Of a stretch of DNA of 64,000 bases, positions 29,331 through 37,600 are shown one piece after another. The number at the start of each line of letters is the position of its first letter. Within the stretch, counting starts at the first letter, position 1. The DNA comes from Maribacter algarum (ex Zhang et al. 2020) (GTDB taxonomy: Bacteria > Bacteroidota > Bacteroidia > Flavobacteriales > Flavobacteriaceae). The notes beneath the pieces were generated by a model. That model worked only from the letters and a program-made list of their open reading frames with translations, had not been told where the DNA came from and did no database searches. The stretch is taken from assembly GCF_005885635.1 (NCBI RefSeq), contig NZ_VATY01000002.1, positions 186,001 to 250,000 of the forward strand. Direction: 5' to 3'. The translations under genes and the position numbers were made by a program.

Positions 29331-29586
29331 AAGATATGGAACAGGTTTTGGTTATTACTTTAATAAACTTAGTTGAAAGTATGGTTGTTTATGAATGTAA
29401 ATGGTTTTGAAAGCAGAACAAATGGTTATGACCCCAGTATTGTGTGAACTTTTAAGTAATTTATAAGCTTAGGTCTTGAAGAAACGAAATTTCACAAAAG
29501 CCGTATTTACTAAATGATTTTTTCTTTTTAACTTACAAACAACTTCATAATCAGATTAATAACCGATACGATATAAATACGCTACG
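29331..29586. promoter_or_regulatory. Divergent control region with three in-phase ATGGTT direct repeats
   Basis: This 256-bp gap separates the GH2/HTCS block (- strand) from the Gfo/sulfatase/FGE/galK operon (+ strand) and must hold both promoters. Three ATGGTT copies (AACCAT on the - strand) start at 29381, 29401 and 29422, spaced 20 and 21 bp, about two helical turns. AraC-type domains bind direct half-sites at that spacing, so these are candidate HTCS sites. I could not place convincing -33/-7 boxes. Confidence 0.4.
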
Positions 29587-30924
29587 ATGAAAAATGATAA
29601 AAAAAATGGGGATTCAAAGAAATCTAGAAGGGACTTCGTTAAAAAATCCGCTTTGTTTACGGGAGGAGCGGTGCTCTTGCCTAATGTGCAAATGAGCGGC
29701 ATGGTAAATCTTTTCAATGATAAAAAATTGAAGATTGCCTTGGTGGGATGTGGAGGACGTGGAACAGGGGCAGCTGTTCAAGCACTAAATGCCGATGATA
29801 ATGTTGAGTTGGTCGCAATGGCGGATGCCTTTGAAGACAGACTTCAAGGAAGTTTGGCCAACATTTCCAAAGAAATGGGCGAAACTAAGAAGATAAATGT
29901 TCCAGAGAAAAATCGTTTTGTTGGTTTTGATGGCGCTCAAAAAGCAATGGATTTGGCTGATGTTGTGATTTTGGCAACACCTCCAGGGTTTAGACCTCAG
30001 CATTTTGAGTATGCTATAAATAACGGCAAGCATGTGTTTATGGAGAAACCTGTGGCTACTGATGTTCCTGGGGTTCGAAAGGTTTTGGCAGCTGCGAAGA
30101 AGGCCAAGGACAACAAGTTAAATGTAGTTGTTGGTCTACAACGCCACTACCAAGACAATTACCTGGCAGCTCTGGATCAACTAAAACAGGATAAAATCGG
30201 GAAAATTGTTTCTGGACAAGTGTATTGGAATAGTGCAGGGGTATGGGTGCGTGAGCGACAAGCAGGTCAAACCGAACTGGAATATCAAATGAGAAACTGG
30301 TACTATTTCAATTGGTTGTGTGGAGACCACATTTTAGAACAGCACATTCACAATATTGATGTAGCGAATTGGTTTATAGGCGAATATCCTATTTCTGCTC
30401 AAGGAATGGGTGGTCGCCAAGTTCGAACAGGTAAAGACCATGGAGAAATTTTCGATCACCACTTTGTGGAATTCACATACCCTAGTGGTGCGGTAATTGC
30501 AAGTCAATGTAGGCATCAACCGGACACCATGCGTCGAGTTTCAGAATTTTTCCAAGGTACAAAAGGAACGGTTTCTACAGCCGGAGATAATGCCACAATA
30601 AAAGGCTGGGACGGTAGTACCATTTTTGAACATAGAGGAAAAGATGACCCCAATCCCTATGAAGTGGAGCATGTTAAACTTTTTGAATCCATTCGAAACG
30701 GTGGTGTCATTGCCAATGGGGAAAACGGAGCCAAAAGTACTATGACCGCTATTTTAGGAAGAATGGCCACTTATTCTGGAAAAGTTGTGAAATGGGATGA
30801 GGCGATGCAATCGAATTTAGCATTGGTGCCTGATAACTTAACTTGGGATTCTCCCGCACCGGTAAAGCCCAATGCGGATGGCTGGTATGATATACCAACA
30901 CCAGGAAAATGTGTTGTAATATAG
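29587..30924 (+). CDS. Tat-exported Gfo/Idh/MocA-family protein (second copy type)
   Basis: Tat signal KSRRDFVKKSALFTGGAVLL at residues 12-31. The Rossmann start KIALVGCGGRGTGAA and the EKP motif in VFMEKPVATD identify the family. The second domain has GDHILEQHIHNIDVANWFIG, whose Asp/His residues are the probable catalytic pair. It differs strongly from the other exported Gfo/Idh/MocA protein of the window, so they are not recent duplicates. This subgroup is common next to sulfatases and glycoside hydrolases in marine Bacteroidota. An NAD-dependent glycosidase or epimerase role on sulfated sugars is possible. First gene of a four-gene + strand operon; the next start is 18 bp downstream. Confidence 0.88.
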   Translation: MKNDKKNGDSKKSRRDFVKKSALFTGGAVLLPNVQMSGMVNLFNDKKLKIALVGCGGRGTGAAVQALNADDNVELVAMADAFEDRLQGSLANISKEMGETKKINVPEKNRFVGFDGAQKAMDLADVVILATPPGFRPQHFEYAINNGKHVFMEKPVATDVPGVRKVLAAAKKAKDNKLNVVVGLQRHYQDNYLAALDQLKQDKIGKIVSGQVYWNSAGVWVRERQAGQTELEYQMRNWYYFNWLCGDHILEQHIHNIDVANWFIGEYPISAQGMGGRQVRTGKDHGEIFDHHFVEFTYPSGAVIASQCRHQPDTMRRVSEFFQGTKGTVSTAGDNATIKGWDGSTIFEHRGKDDPNPYEVEHVKLFESIRNGGVIANGENGAKSTMTAILGRMATYSGKVVKWDEAMQSNLALVPDNLTWDSPAPVKPNADGWYDIPTPGKCVVI

Positions 30925-30942
30925 TTTTCAAAACCAGATTAT

Positions 30943-32520
30943 ATGTTTTTTAAAAAATCAATTTTGTCCCTGCTACTAGCAGGGACATTCTTTTTGTCCT
31001 GCAAAGAGCAGGTAAAAGAGACCACCAGCGAAAATCAATCTGTTAAACCGAATATCATCTACATACTTGCAGATGATTTAGGTTATGCTGAAGTTGGCGC
31101 ATATGCTCAAGAAAAGATAGAAACGCCAAATATTGATGCCTTGGCAAAAGGAGGTATGCTTTTTACACAACATTATAGCAGCGCACCGGTTTGTGCACCC
31201 GCAAGAAATATGTTCTTAACGGGAAAACATGCCGGCCATGCCTACATTAGAAGCAATAGTGAATGGAAGGAGCGAGGTGCTGTTTGGGATCATTATGCCA
31301 TGGCTAAGGATTCCACATTAGAAGGACAAGGACCTATGCCAGCGAACACTGTTACAATGGCCCATAAGCTCAAAGAAGTAGGATATACGACCGCAATAGT
31401 TGGTAAATGGGGACTTGGAGCTCCGCATACAAAATCAGTCCCTAACGATATGGGATTTGACTTTTTCTATGGATATAATTGTCAACGACAGGCACACACC
31501 TATAATCCATTGTTTTTGTATAAGAATAGAAACAGGGTTCATTTTGCCAATGACACAGTGCCACCGGGAACCAAATTGCCCGAAGGAGCTGACCCAAACG
31601 ACCAAGAAAGTTATGCTCAATTTGACCAAGAATATTATAGTCCTGAATTGATGTTTAAAGAATTGACTGATTTTGTGGATCGTAGCAAAGAACAACCTTT
31701 CTTTTTGTATTGGGCAAGCCCCATACCCCATGTAGCATTGCAAGCTCCCCAAAAATGGGTTGATTATTATATTGAGAAATTTGGAGCAGAGGAACCTTAC
31801 TTAGGAGATAAGGGTTATTTTCCTCATAAAAACCCCAGAGCTGCATATGCCGCAATGGTTTCCTATTTGGATGAGAATATTGGGAAATTGGTTCAGCAGC
31901 TGAAAGACGAAGGCATTTACGACAACACCTTAATTGTTTTTACTTCGGATAACGGACCGAGCTATGCTGGAGGTGCGGACCCTGAATTTTTCGAAAGCGC
32001 TAAACCCTTTGCAGGAGAATACGGAAGAGGTAAAGGCTATTTGTATGAAGGAGGAATTCGAGTGCCCATGATTGCATCCTGGCCCGATAAAATAAAAGCT
32101 GGCACCAAGAGCGATCACATTTCTGCACATTATGATATGCTCGCTACTTTTGGCGATGTAGCTGGGTATGAAAATACCGAAACTTCGGATGGCATTAGTA
32201 TACTTCCAGCCATGCTTTCGGATGAAACCCAAAAGGGGCATGATTTCCTGTACTGGGAATTTCCTAGCTATGGAGGCCAAGTTGCAATTCGAATGGGTGA
32301 TTGGAAGGTGGTACGCCAAAACTTAAAAAATGACAAAGAACCTACCTTGGAACTATATAATTTGAAGGATGACCCAACGGAAACAAAAAACATTGCGGCT
32401 TTGCATCCAGAAGTATTAGAAAAAGCTGCTGAAATATTTAAGGCCGAGCGGGAAATTCCAGAATTAGAAAATTTCGAAATTCCTATACTTCAGGAAGGAT
32501 TGCTTGCCGAAAAAAAGTAA
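30943..32520 (+). CDS. S1-family sulfatase, lipoprotein
   Basis: Sulfatase of 525 aa with lipobox FLSC (Cys20). Metal-binding Asp44-Asp45 (LADDLGYAE). The maturation motif is CAPAR with formylglycine Cys84, so the Ser of CxPSR is replaced by Ala, a tolerated position. GKWGLGAPH, FTSDNGPSYAGG and the C-terminal YNLKDDPTETKNIA are family blocks. It is followed, 34 bp later, by an FGE-like gene, which suggests the two are functionally tied. The target sulfate ester is unknown. Confidence 0.92.
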   Translation: MFFKKSILSLLLAGTFFLSCKEQVKETTSENQSVKPNIIYILADDLGYAEVGAYAQEKIETPNIDALAKGGMLFTQHYSSAPVCAPARNMFLTGKHAGHAYIRSNSEWKERGAVWDHYAMAKDSTLEGQGPMPANTVTMAHKLKEVGYTTAIVGKWGLGAPHTKSVPNDMGFDFFYGYNCQRQAHTYNPLFLYKNRNRVHFANDTVPPGTKLPEGADPNDQESYAQFDQEYYSPELMFKELTDFVDRSKEQPFFLYWASPIPHVALQAPQKWVDYYIEKFGAEEPYLGDKGYFPHKNPRAAYAAMVSYLDENIGKLVQQLKDEGIYDNTLIVFTSDNGPSYAGGADPEFFESAKPFAGEYGRGKGYLYEGGIRVPMIASWPDKIKAGTKSDHISAHYDMLATFGDVAGYENTETSDGISILPAMLSDETQKGHDFLYWEFPSYGGQVAIRMGDWKVVRQNLKNDKEPTLELYNLKDDPTETKNIAALHPEVLEKAAEIFKAEREIPELENFEIPILQEGLLAEKK

Positions 32521-32554
32521 ATTAGCCGCTTCCAAAATCTCAATTAAACTTTAA

Positions 32555-33709
32555 ATGAGCCACCCGGTTAAATTATTTGCTTGCCTTTTATTTTTTGGAA
32601 TACTGATTCAGTGTAAAGAAGATAAGAAGGCGAACATCAAAACGGCTACTTCTGATGAAAAAGAAGTTGTTGCGGATAGTAATGTTGAGAAGACGTTAGA
32701 TATATTGGTTGAAAAACCGGAAGCGGTAAGCATTCCAGAAGGAATGGTATGGATACCAGGCGGTACCCTTATGCAGGGCGCCGTAATACAAGATGAGATG
32801 GCGATGGGACATGAAAAACCTGCTCATAAGGTTGCAGTTGATGGATTCTTTATGGATATCACCGAAGTCACCAATGCCCAGTTTAAAAAATTCGTTGCTG
32901 CTACAGGATATAGGACTATAGCGGAAAGAGCGATTGACTGGGAGGAAATGAAAAAACAACTCCCTGTTGGAACGCCAAGACCCCATGACAGTATTATGCA
33001 GCCAGGTTCACTGACTTTTAAAAAAACAAAAAGTTCTGTACCAAATCTCTACGATTTTTCGCAGTGGTGGGAATGGAAAATAGGAGCCAATTGGAAGCAA
33101 CCCAACGGCCCTGGAAGTTCTATAAAAGGAAAAGACAATTATCCTGTAGTGCATATTTCCTATGATGATGCTTTGGCATATTGTAAGTGGTCGGAAAGAA
33201 GGCTTCCAACTGAAGCTGAATGGGAGCGTGCTGCTCGCGGAAACCAAGAGAATACCATTTTTTTCTGGGGAGATGATATTTCAGTACTTCCTAGAATGGC
33301 GAATACTTGGGAAGGGGAATTTCCTGTAAAGAATACCAAAATAGATGGTTTTGAACGCCTGGCCGCAGTGAAATCCTACCCTTCAAATGATTTTGGTTTG
33401 TACGACATGGCAGGAAATGTTTGGGAATGGACGAACGACTGGTATAACACAGGTTATTATAATGAGACGTATCAAAATGGTAAGACCGTTTTGAACCCTC
33501 AAGGGGCCAGTGCTCCATATAATGAAAGAGACCGGTATGCCCGTGAAAGAGTAATCAAAGGGGGTTCATTTTTATGTAGTGAATCCTATTGTGCTAGTTA
33601 TCGTATATCCGCTCGGATGGCGAATAGTTTAGATTCCGCTCAAGAACATTTAGGATTTCGGACGGTAGCCACAATAGCAATGATTGAAGAATCTAAAGAA
33701 AAGAAATAG
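32555..33709 (+). CDS. Exported formylglycine-generating enzyme-like protein (SUMF1/FGE-sulfatase domain)
   Basis: The FGE-sulfatase domain covers about residues 60-375: GMVWIPGGTLMQGA, VDGFFMDITEVTNAQFKKF, LPTEAEWERAARG, YDMAGNVWEWTNDWY. In the C-terminal block GGSFLCSESYCASYR both cysteines of the copper-binding catalytic pair are present (Cys341 and Cys346, four residues apart as in human SUMF1 and Streptomyces FGE), followed by LGFR. Many Bacteroidota SUMF1-domain proteins lack these, so this one may truly convert sulfatase Cys to formylglycine. It carries a signal with a possible lipobox (LIQC, Cys21), which places maturation outside the cytoplasm. It sits directly between a sulfatase gene and galK. 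Confidence 0.88.
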   Translation: MSHPVKLFACLLFFGILIQCKEDKKANIKTATSDEKEVVADSNVEKTLDILVEKPEAVSIPEGMVWIPGGTLMQGAVIQDEMAMGHEKPAHKVAVDGFFMDITEVTNAQFKKFVAATGYRTIAERAIDWEEMKKQLPVGTPRPHDSIMQPGSLTFKKTKSSVPNLYDFSQWWEWKIGANWKQPNGPGSSIKGKDNYPVVHISYDDALAYCKWSERRLPTEAEWERAARGNQENTIFFWGDDISVLPRMANTWEGEFPVKNTKIDGFERLAAVKSYPSNDFGLYDMAGNVWEWTNDWYNTGYYNETYQNGKTVLNPQGASAPYNERDRYARERVIKGGSFLCSESYCASYRISARMANSLDSAQEHLGFRTVATIAMIEESKEKK

Positions 33710-33728
33710 TCCCATATAATTAATACGA

Positions 33729-34853
33729 ATGCAGTTTTTAGAAAATTTCAAACCCGAACTTACGATAGCCTCCCCTGGTAGAATCAATTTTATTGGTGAG
33801 CATACTGATTATAATATGGGTTATGTACTTCCTACCGCAATTGGCAATAAAATTACGTTCAAACTTCAAAAGAATGGATCTGGCGACGTATGCAATATAT
33901 ATTCGGTAGGATATGAGGGATTTTCACTGAATCTTAACAACATTTCAATCAGTGCTACGGAATGGGAAAATTATGTTTTAGGAGTACTTAATGAACTTTC
34001 AAAACTGACCGATAAAGTAAAAGGTTTTGATTGCACCATTGAGAGCGACCTTCCTTTGGGTTCAGGATTAAGTTCGTCAGCTGCAATGGAATGTGGTTTA
34101 GCCTATGGTCTTAATGAACTATTTGATTTAGGACTTTCAAAAATAACGATTGTTGAACTTTCCCAGCGTGCGGAGCATTCTTATGTAGGAACACAATGTG
34201 GAATCATGGATCAATTCGCTTCTGTAATGAGCAAAGAAGGAAATGTTATTCTTTTGGATTGTGAATCTCTTGCATACCAGCACATTCCGATTGATATTTA
34301 TCCATATAAAATTATCATGTTGAACACTAAAGTTGAGCATACTTTAGCTTCTAGTGAATACAATACTCGAAAACAAGAATGTGAAGAAGGTGTTGCCACA
34401 ATGAAGAAAAGAAATCCGCACATTAAATCCCTTAGAGATGCTACGAGGGATATGTTGGAGGCATCTAAGAACGAAATGACCCAAACAGTTTACAATAGAT
34501 GCTCTTTTATAATTGATGAGAATAAAAGAGTACTTGAAATGGTCGAAGCCTTTAAGAAGAAAGATTTGAAAGCTATAGGCAATCTGTTATACAAAGCCCA
34601 TCATGGAATAAGTAAGCTTTATGAAGTAAGTTGTCCGGAGTCTGATTTCTTGGTTGATTTTGCAAAGACCAACGCTGAGGTTTTAGGTGCTCGCCAAACA
34701 GGAGGAGGTTTTGGAGGCTGCACGCTGAATATCGTTCATGAAGATGCCGTCGAAGATTTTAGGAAGGAAGCTACTAATGCTTACAAAAAAACATTTAATA
34801 TTGACTTAGAAGCCTTTGAAGTTCAGCCTAGTGGCGGAACTTCTATTATTTGA
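33729..34853 (+). CDS. galK: Galactokinase
   Basis: GHMP-family sugar kinase phosphorylating D-galactose at C1 with ATP, the entry to the Leloir pathway. The galactokinase signature is at 16-28 (GRINFIGEHTDYN), the ATP-binding glycine motif PLGSGLSSSAA follows near 110-120, GIMDQFAS near 160-167 holds the catalytic Asp, and RQTGGGFGGCTLN is the third GHMP motif. Length of 374 aa is standard. Cytosolic. As last gene of the sulfatase/FGE operon it indicates that D-galactose is a product of the locus. The stop lies 2 bp from the stop of the opposite-strand LytTR gene. Confidence 0.95.
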   Translation: MQFLENFKPELTIASPGRINFIGEHTDYNMGYVLPTAIGNKITFKLQKNGSGDVCNIYSVGYEGFSLNLNNISISATEWENYVLGVLNELSKLTDKVKGFDCTIESDLPLGSGLSSSAAMECGLAYGLNELFDLGLSKITIVELSQRAEHSYVGTQCGIMDQFASVMSKEGNVILLDCESLAYQHIPIDIYPYKIIMLNTKVEHTLASSEYNTRKQECEEGVATMKKRNPHIKSLRDATRDMLEASKNEMTQTVYNRCSFIIDENKRVLEMVEAFKKKDLKAIGNLLYKAHHGISKLYEVSCPESDFLVDFAKTNAEVLGARQTGGGFGGCTLNIVHEDAVEDFRKEATNAYKKTFNIDLEAFEVQPSGGTSII

Positions 34854-34855
34854 TA

Positions 34856-35566
34856 TCAATCTTGCTCTTCATTAAGCAATGCTTCTTCCAATTGTAATTT
34901 TTTATAACGGCTTAACGGAATTTGTTGTCCGGCTACCTCGACCTGTGCACTACTAAATTTTTCGATTTTCTCAAGATTTACGATATAACTCTTGTGAATT
35001 CTCAGAAATTTATCTTGTGGCAATTTTTCTATAAATGCCTTCATAGTCGATAGGACGAGAATATTTGAATCATCGGTCACCAATTTTATATAGTCCCCTA
35101 AACCTTCAATCCATTTGATTTCATTAATAACAACCTTGACCTTTTTCAGATTGCTATTCACATAAATATGAGCTTCATCAGCTTTATTTAGGGATGTTTT
35201 TTCGCTCTTTAAAAGTGCCTTTTTAATTGAAGCAGCAAAACGTGACTTTGTTATGGGTTTTAAAAGATAGTCAGTGACATCATAATCAAAAGCCTTAAGA
35301 GCATAGTCAGGCTTACTGGTTATCAATACGATTTGCGGAATATTAGATAAAGATTCAATGAACTCGAACCCATCTAGAATGGGCATTTCAACATCAAGAA
35401 AAATTAAATCTATTTGATTTTTCTCAACATTTTTATAGGCTTCCATACCATTATTGTACTCAGCAACTAAATCAAGATGGGGGTGGTCGTTTATCAGTTT
35501 ACTAACTGCCATTCGTTGGAGCGAAGAATCATCTACAACAATAGTTCTTAGTTTGTTTGTTTCCAT
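34856..35566 (-). CDS. LytTR-family response regulator
   Basis: Receiver domain (about 5-120; VVDDSS near 10-14, phospho-acceptor Asp58 in IFLDVEMP, KPI near 105) joined to a LytTR DNA-binding domain (about 135-232; FLRIHKSYIVNLEKIEKF, IPLSRYKK). Transcriptional regulator normally paired with a membrane LytS/YpdA-type histidine kinase, but none is encoded next to it in this window, so it is an orphan here. Convergent with galK and not obviously part of the sugar island. Confidence 0.92.
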   Translation of the reverse strand: METNKLRTIVVDDSSLQRMAVSKLINDHPHLDLVAEYNNGMEAYKNVEKNQIDLIFLDVEMPILDGFEFIESLSNIPQIVLITSKPDYALKAFDYDVTDYLLKPITKSRFAASIKKALLKSEKTSLNKADEAHIYVNSNLKKVKVVINEIKWIEGLGDYIKLVTDDSNILVLSTMKAFIEKLPQDKFLRIHKSYIVNLEKIEKFSSAQVEVAGQQIPLSRYKKLQLEEALLNEEQD

Positions 35567-35984
35567 TTGCTAAAAGTCTTTTCACACATCAGTTGGTAAT
35601 TTCTGATGACTTGCGTTCTAAATACCTTATTAAAGTTCTCGGAGGTATTACTTCAACTTTGATGCCAAAGATAACTGAATTCATTTTTTTAAAAGTGTTA
35701 AAACCCCTGTTTTTATTGGAATTACATTTAAATACAAGATTTAAATAGACCGTAACAAAAGGGTGGATTTTGTCTCCGCCTGTTTTTTTAAGGCAACAGG
35801 AGTGATACACTGAAGCAAGAATTGTTTTAAAAAAAAATATAAGAAAGATTAATTTTTTGTGCGAAAAAAGTGAATGTTTGCCCGTTTTGGGTGATTTTTT
35901 GATGAAAAACTTTTAATAACTTAACTGTAAGGTTTTTGTCAAAAAACCTACTTTTGTTTTATATTATTTTAGAAGAATAGGAAT
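35567..35984. other. Intergenic region between the LytTR regulator and trxB
   Basis: This 418-bp stretch holds the outward-facing promoters of the two flanking genes. I see no credible coding sequence; the open frames in it lack family features and are low complexity. Apart from the trxB promoter and the small inverted repeat beside it (35931-35948), nothing is recognisable. It is markedly A/T-rich towards trxB. Confidence 0.5.
35931..35956 (+). promoter_or_regulatory. trxB promoter -7 element with adjacent inverted repeat
   Basis: TACTTTTG at 35949-35956 matches the Bacteroidota -7 consensus TAnnTTTG exactly and ends 28 bp before the trxB ATG. Immediately upstream, GGTTTTT (35931-35937) and AAAAAACC (35941-35948) form an inverted repeat around GTC. 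No TTTG lies at the normal -33 distance, so the repeat may be an operator or activator site. Confidence 0.5.
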
Positions 35985-36953
35985 ATGTCAGAGCAAATTG
36001 AAAGAGTAAAAACATTAATTATTGGTTCAGGCCCTGCGGGTTATACCGCCGCGATTTATGCTGCTAGAGCGGACTTGAAACCCCTATTATATACAGGCAT
36101 GGAGCCTGGTGGGCAATTGACCACCACTACAGAGGTAGACAACTTTCCTGGATATCCAGAAGGTATTGACGGTCCAACAATGATGGTGCAATTACAGCAG
36201 CAGGCCGAACGGTTTGGTACGGAAGTACGAATAGGTATGGTAACTGCAGTGGAACTGAGTAAGGAAGTTGGTGGAATTCACAGAGCAACTATCGATGATT
36301 CAGATAAGGTAATTGAAGCGGAAACTATTATTATTTCCACAGGTGCTACAGCCAAATATTTAAACATACCAAGTGAGCAAAAGCTACGCGGTGGTGGTGT
36401 TTCCGCCTGCGCCGTTTGTGATGGTTTCTTTTATAAGGGTCAAGATGTAGCGATTGTGGGCGCTGGTGATACTGCTGCAGAAGAGGCTTCGTATTTGGCA
36501 AATATTTGTAACAAAGTGACTATGTTAGTGCGTAAAGATTATATGCGAGCTTCTAAGGCGATGCAGCATCGTGTAAACAGCCTCAAGAATATTGAAGTCC
36601 GGTATAATACTGAAGTTGATGAGGTTTTAGGTGACCAAGTGGTTGAAGGTTTACGAATGGTAAATAACCAAACAGGTGAGAAAGAAGATATTGCTATTAC
36701 GGGATTATTTATTGCGATTGGTCACAAGCCTAATACTGATATTTTTAAGGGCCAGTTAGATATGGATGAAACGGGGTATTTGATTACCGAAGGAAAATCT
36801 ACAAAGACAAACCTTCCTGGTGTGTTCGCCAGCGGGGATGCTCAAGACAAGGAATACCGTCAAGCTGTAACTGCGGCGGGTACTGGTTGTATGGCAGCCT
36901 TAGATGCTGAACGCTATCTCGCTTCAGTAGAGACTGCCGAAGAAGTCGTTTAA
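35985..36953 (+). CDS. trxB: Thioredoxin reductase
   Basis: FAD- and NADPH-dependent thioredoxin reductase of 322 aa, cytosolic. FAD-binding GSGPAGYTAA at 14-23; the redox-active disulfide pair is Cys142/Cys145 in ACAVCDG; the NADPH motif GAGDTAAEEA follows near 166; FASGDAQD near 285 closes the FAD site. Full length, with its own promoter upstream and terminator downstream, hence probably monocistronic. Confidence 0.96.
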   Translation: MSEQIERVKTLIIGSGPAGYTAAIYAARADLKPLLYTGMEPGGQLTTTTEVDNFPGYPEGIDGPTMMVQLQQQAERFGTEVRIGMVTAVELSKEVGGIHRATIDDSDKVIEAETIIISTGATAKYLNIPSEQKLRGGGVSACAVCDGFFYKGQDVAIVGAGDTAAEEASYLANICNKVTMLVRKDYMRASKAMQHRVNSLKNIEVRYNTEVDEVLGDQVVEGLRMVNNQTGEKEDIAITGLFIAIGHKPNTDIFKGQLDMDETGYLITEGKSTKTNLPGVFASGDAQDKEYRQAVTAAGTGCMAALDAERYLASVETAEEVV

Positions 36954-36970
36954 ATAAAAAGATACTTTAT

Positions 36971-37003
36971 AAAAAAGCCGGTATTGTAAATAGCGGCTTT
37001 TTT
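36971..37003. terminator. Bidirectional Rho-independent terminator
   Basis: A perfect 10-bp stem (36971-36980 with 36994-37003, AAAAAAGCCG and CGGCTTTTTT) has a 13-nt loop and T runs on both strands. It lies between the convergent trxB and lipocalin-like genes and can serve both. Confidence 0.8.
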
Positions 37004-37019
37004 ATTGGGATAAATATGA

Positions 37020-37469
37020 TTAATCTATTCGCTTGTAGTTTTCAGAGGATTCAGGACTTCCATTTTCATCTAAAGAAATTTGACTAAAACTATCTTCATA
37101 TAGATGCAGTTCAAATTTGAAAACTTGAACTGTATCCTGAATAGCCATCATGGTTGCTGAACCATATTCTAGCCTTTCCTCCAATTCGTCAGCTGTATTC
37201 GTGTAAGACCCATATCCAAACCACTCGTTAGGATCATCAGGGGAGTGGCGCGTCCACATCACTTTTCCTTTACTATAAATTTTGATTTGTCGATATCCGT
37301 TTACATTTAAAAGGGTATCTGTAACATTGCCTTGATCGTAGTTGTAACGATTAACAAGTTCCCACGTGCCTTCTAATGAATTTGCTGTTGTCTGTTGTTT
37401 TGAAGATGTGAATTCGGTAAAAGATACAAGAATTAACATCAAAAAAACCAATCCGAGTAGTTTTTTCAT
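37020..37469 (-). CDS. Exported lipocalin-like protein of unknown function
   Basis: A 149-aa protein with a hydrophobic signal (MKKLLGLVFLMLILVSF). The mature part starts with SLEGTWELVNRYNYDQG and contains YRQIKIYSKGKVMWTR, the order of strands seen in small lipocalin-like or DUF4488-type periplasmic proteins of Bacteroidota. No catalytic motif. Monocistronic, ending at a shared terminator. I do not recognise a specific function. Confidence 0.7.
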   Translation of the reverse strand: MKKLLGLVFLMLILVSFTEFTSSKQQTTANSLEGTWELVNRYNYDQGNVTDTLLNVNGYRQIKIYSKGKVMWTRHSPDDPNEWFGYGSYTNTADELEERLEYGSATMMAIQDTVQVFKFELHLYEDSFSQISLDENGSPESSENYKRID

Positions 37470-37600
37470 AGTAGTAGATTTTAGTGTTATCAGTACTGGG
37501 GAACTCTAAAAAGTTACGAAAATTTTAACAAATTATCAATATTTTTGTAAATAATTAAGAATAGTGAAATTAAGGAGTAATTATTTTTAGGAAATGATAT

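Noticed and set aside
31930-32319. 129-codon - strand frame within a sulfatase gene
   Set aside because: Antisense shadow; the + strand frame carries conserved sulfatase blocks throughout.
30943-32520. Possibility that the CAPAR sulfatase is inactive because Ser of CxPSR is Ala
   Set aside because: The Cys, Pro and Arg needed for maturation are present, and the fourth position is variable among active sulfatases; metal ligands are intact.
35589-35810. 73-codon - strand frame upstream of the LytTR gene
   Set aside because: No family features and no start context; considered non-coding spacer.
35967-35984. Riboswitch or leader peptide before trxB
   Set aside because: Only about 20 bases separate the expected transcription start from the ATG; no room for such a structure.
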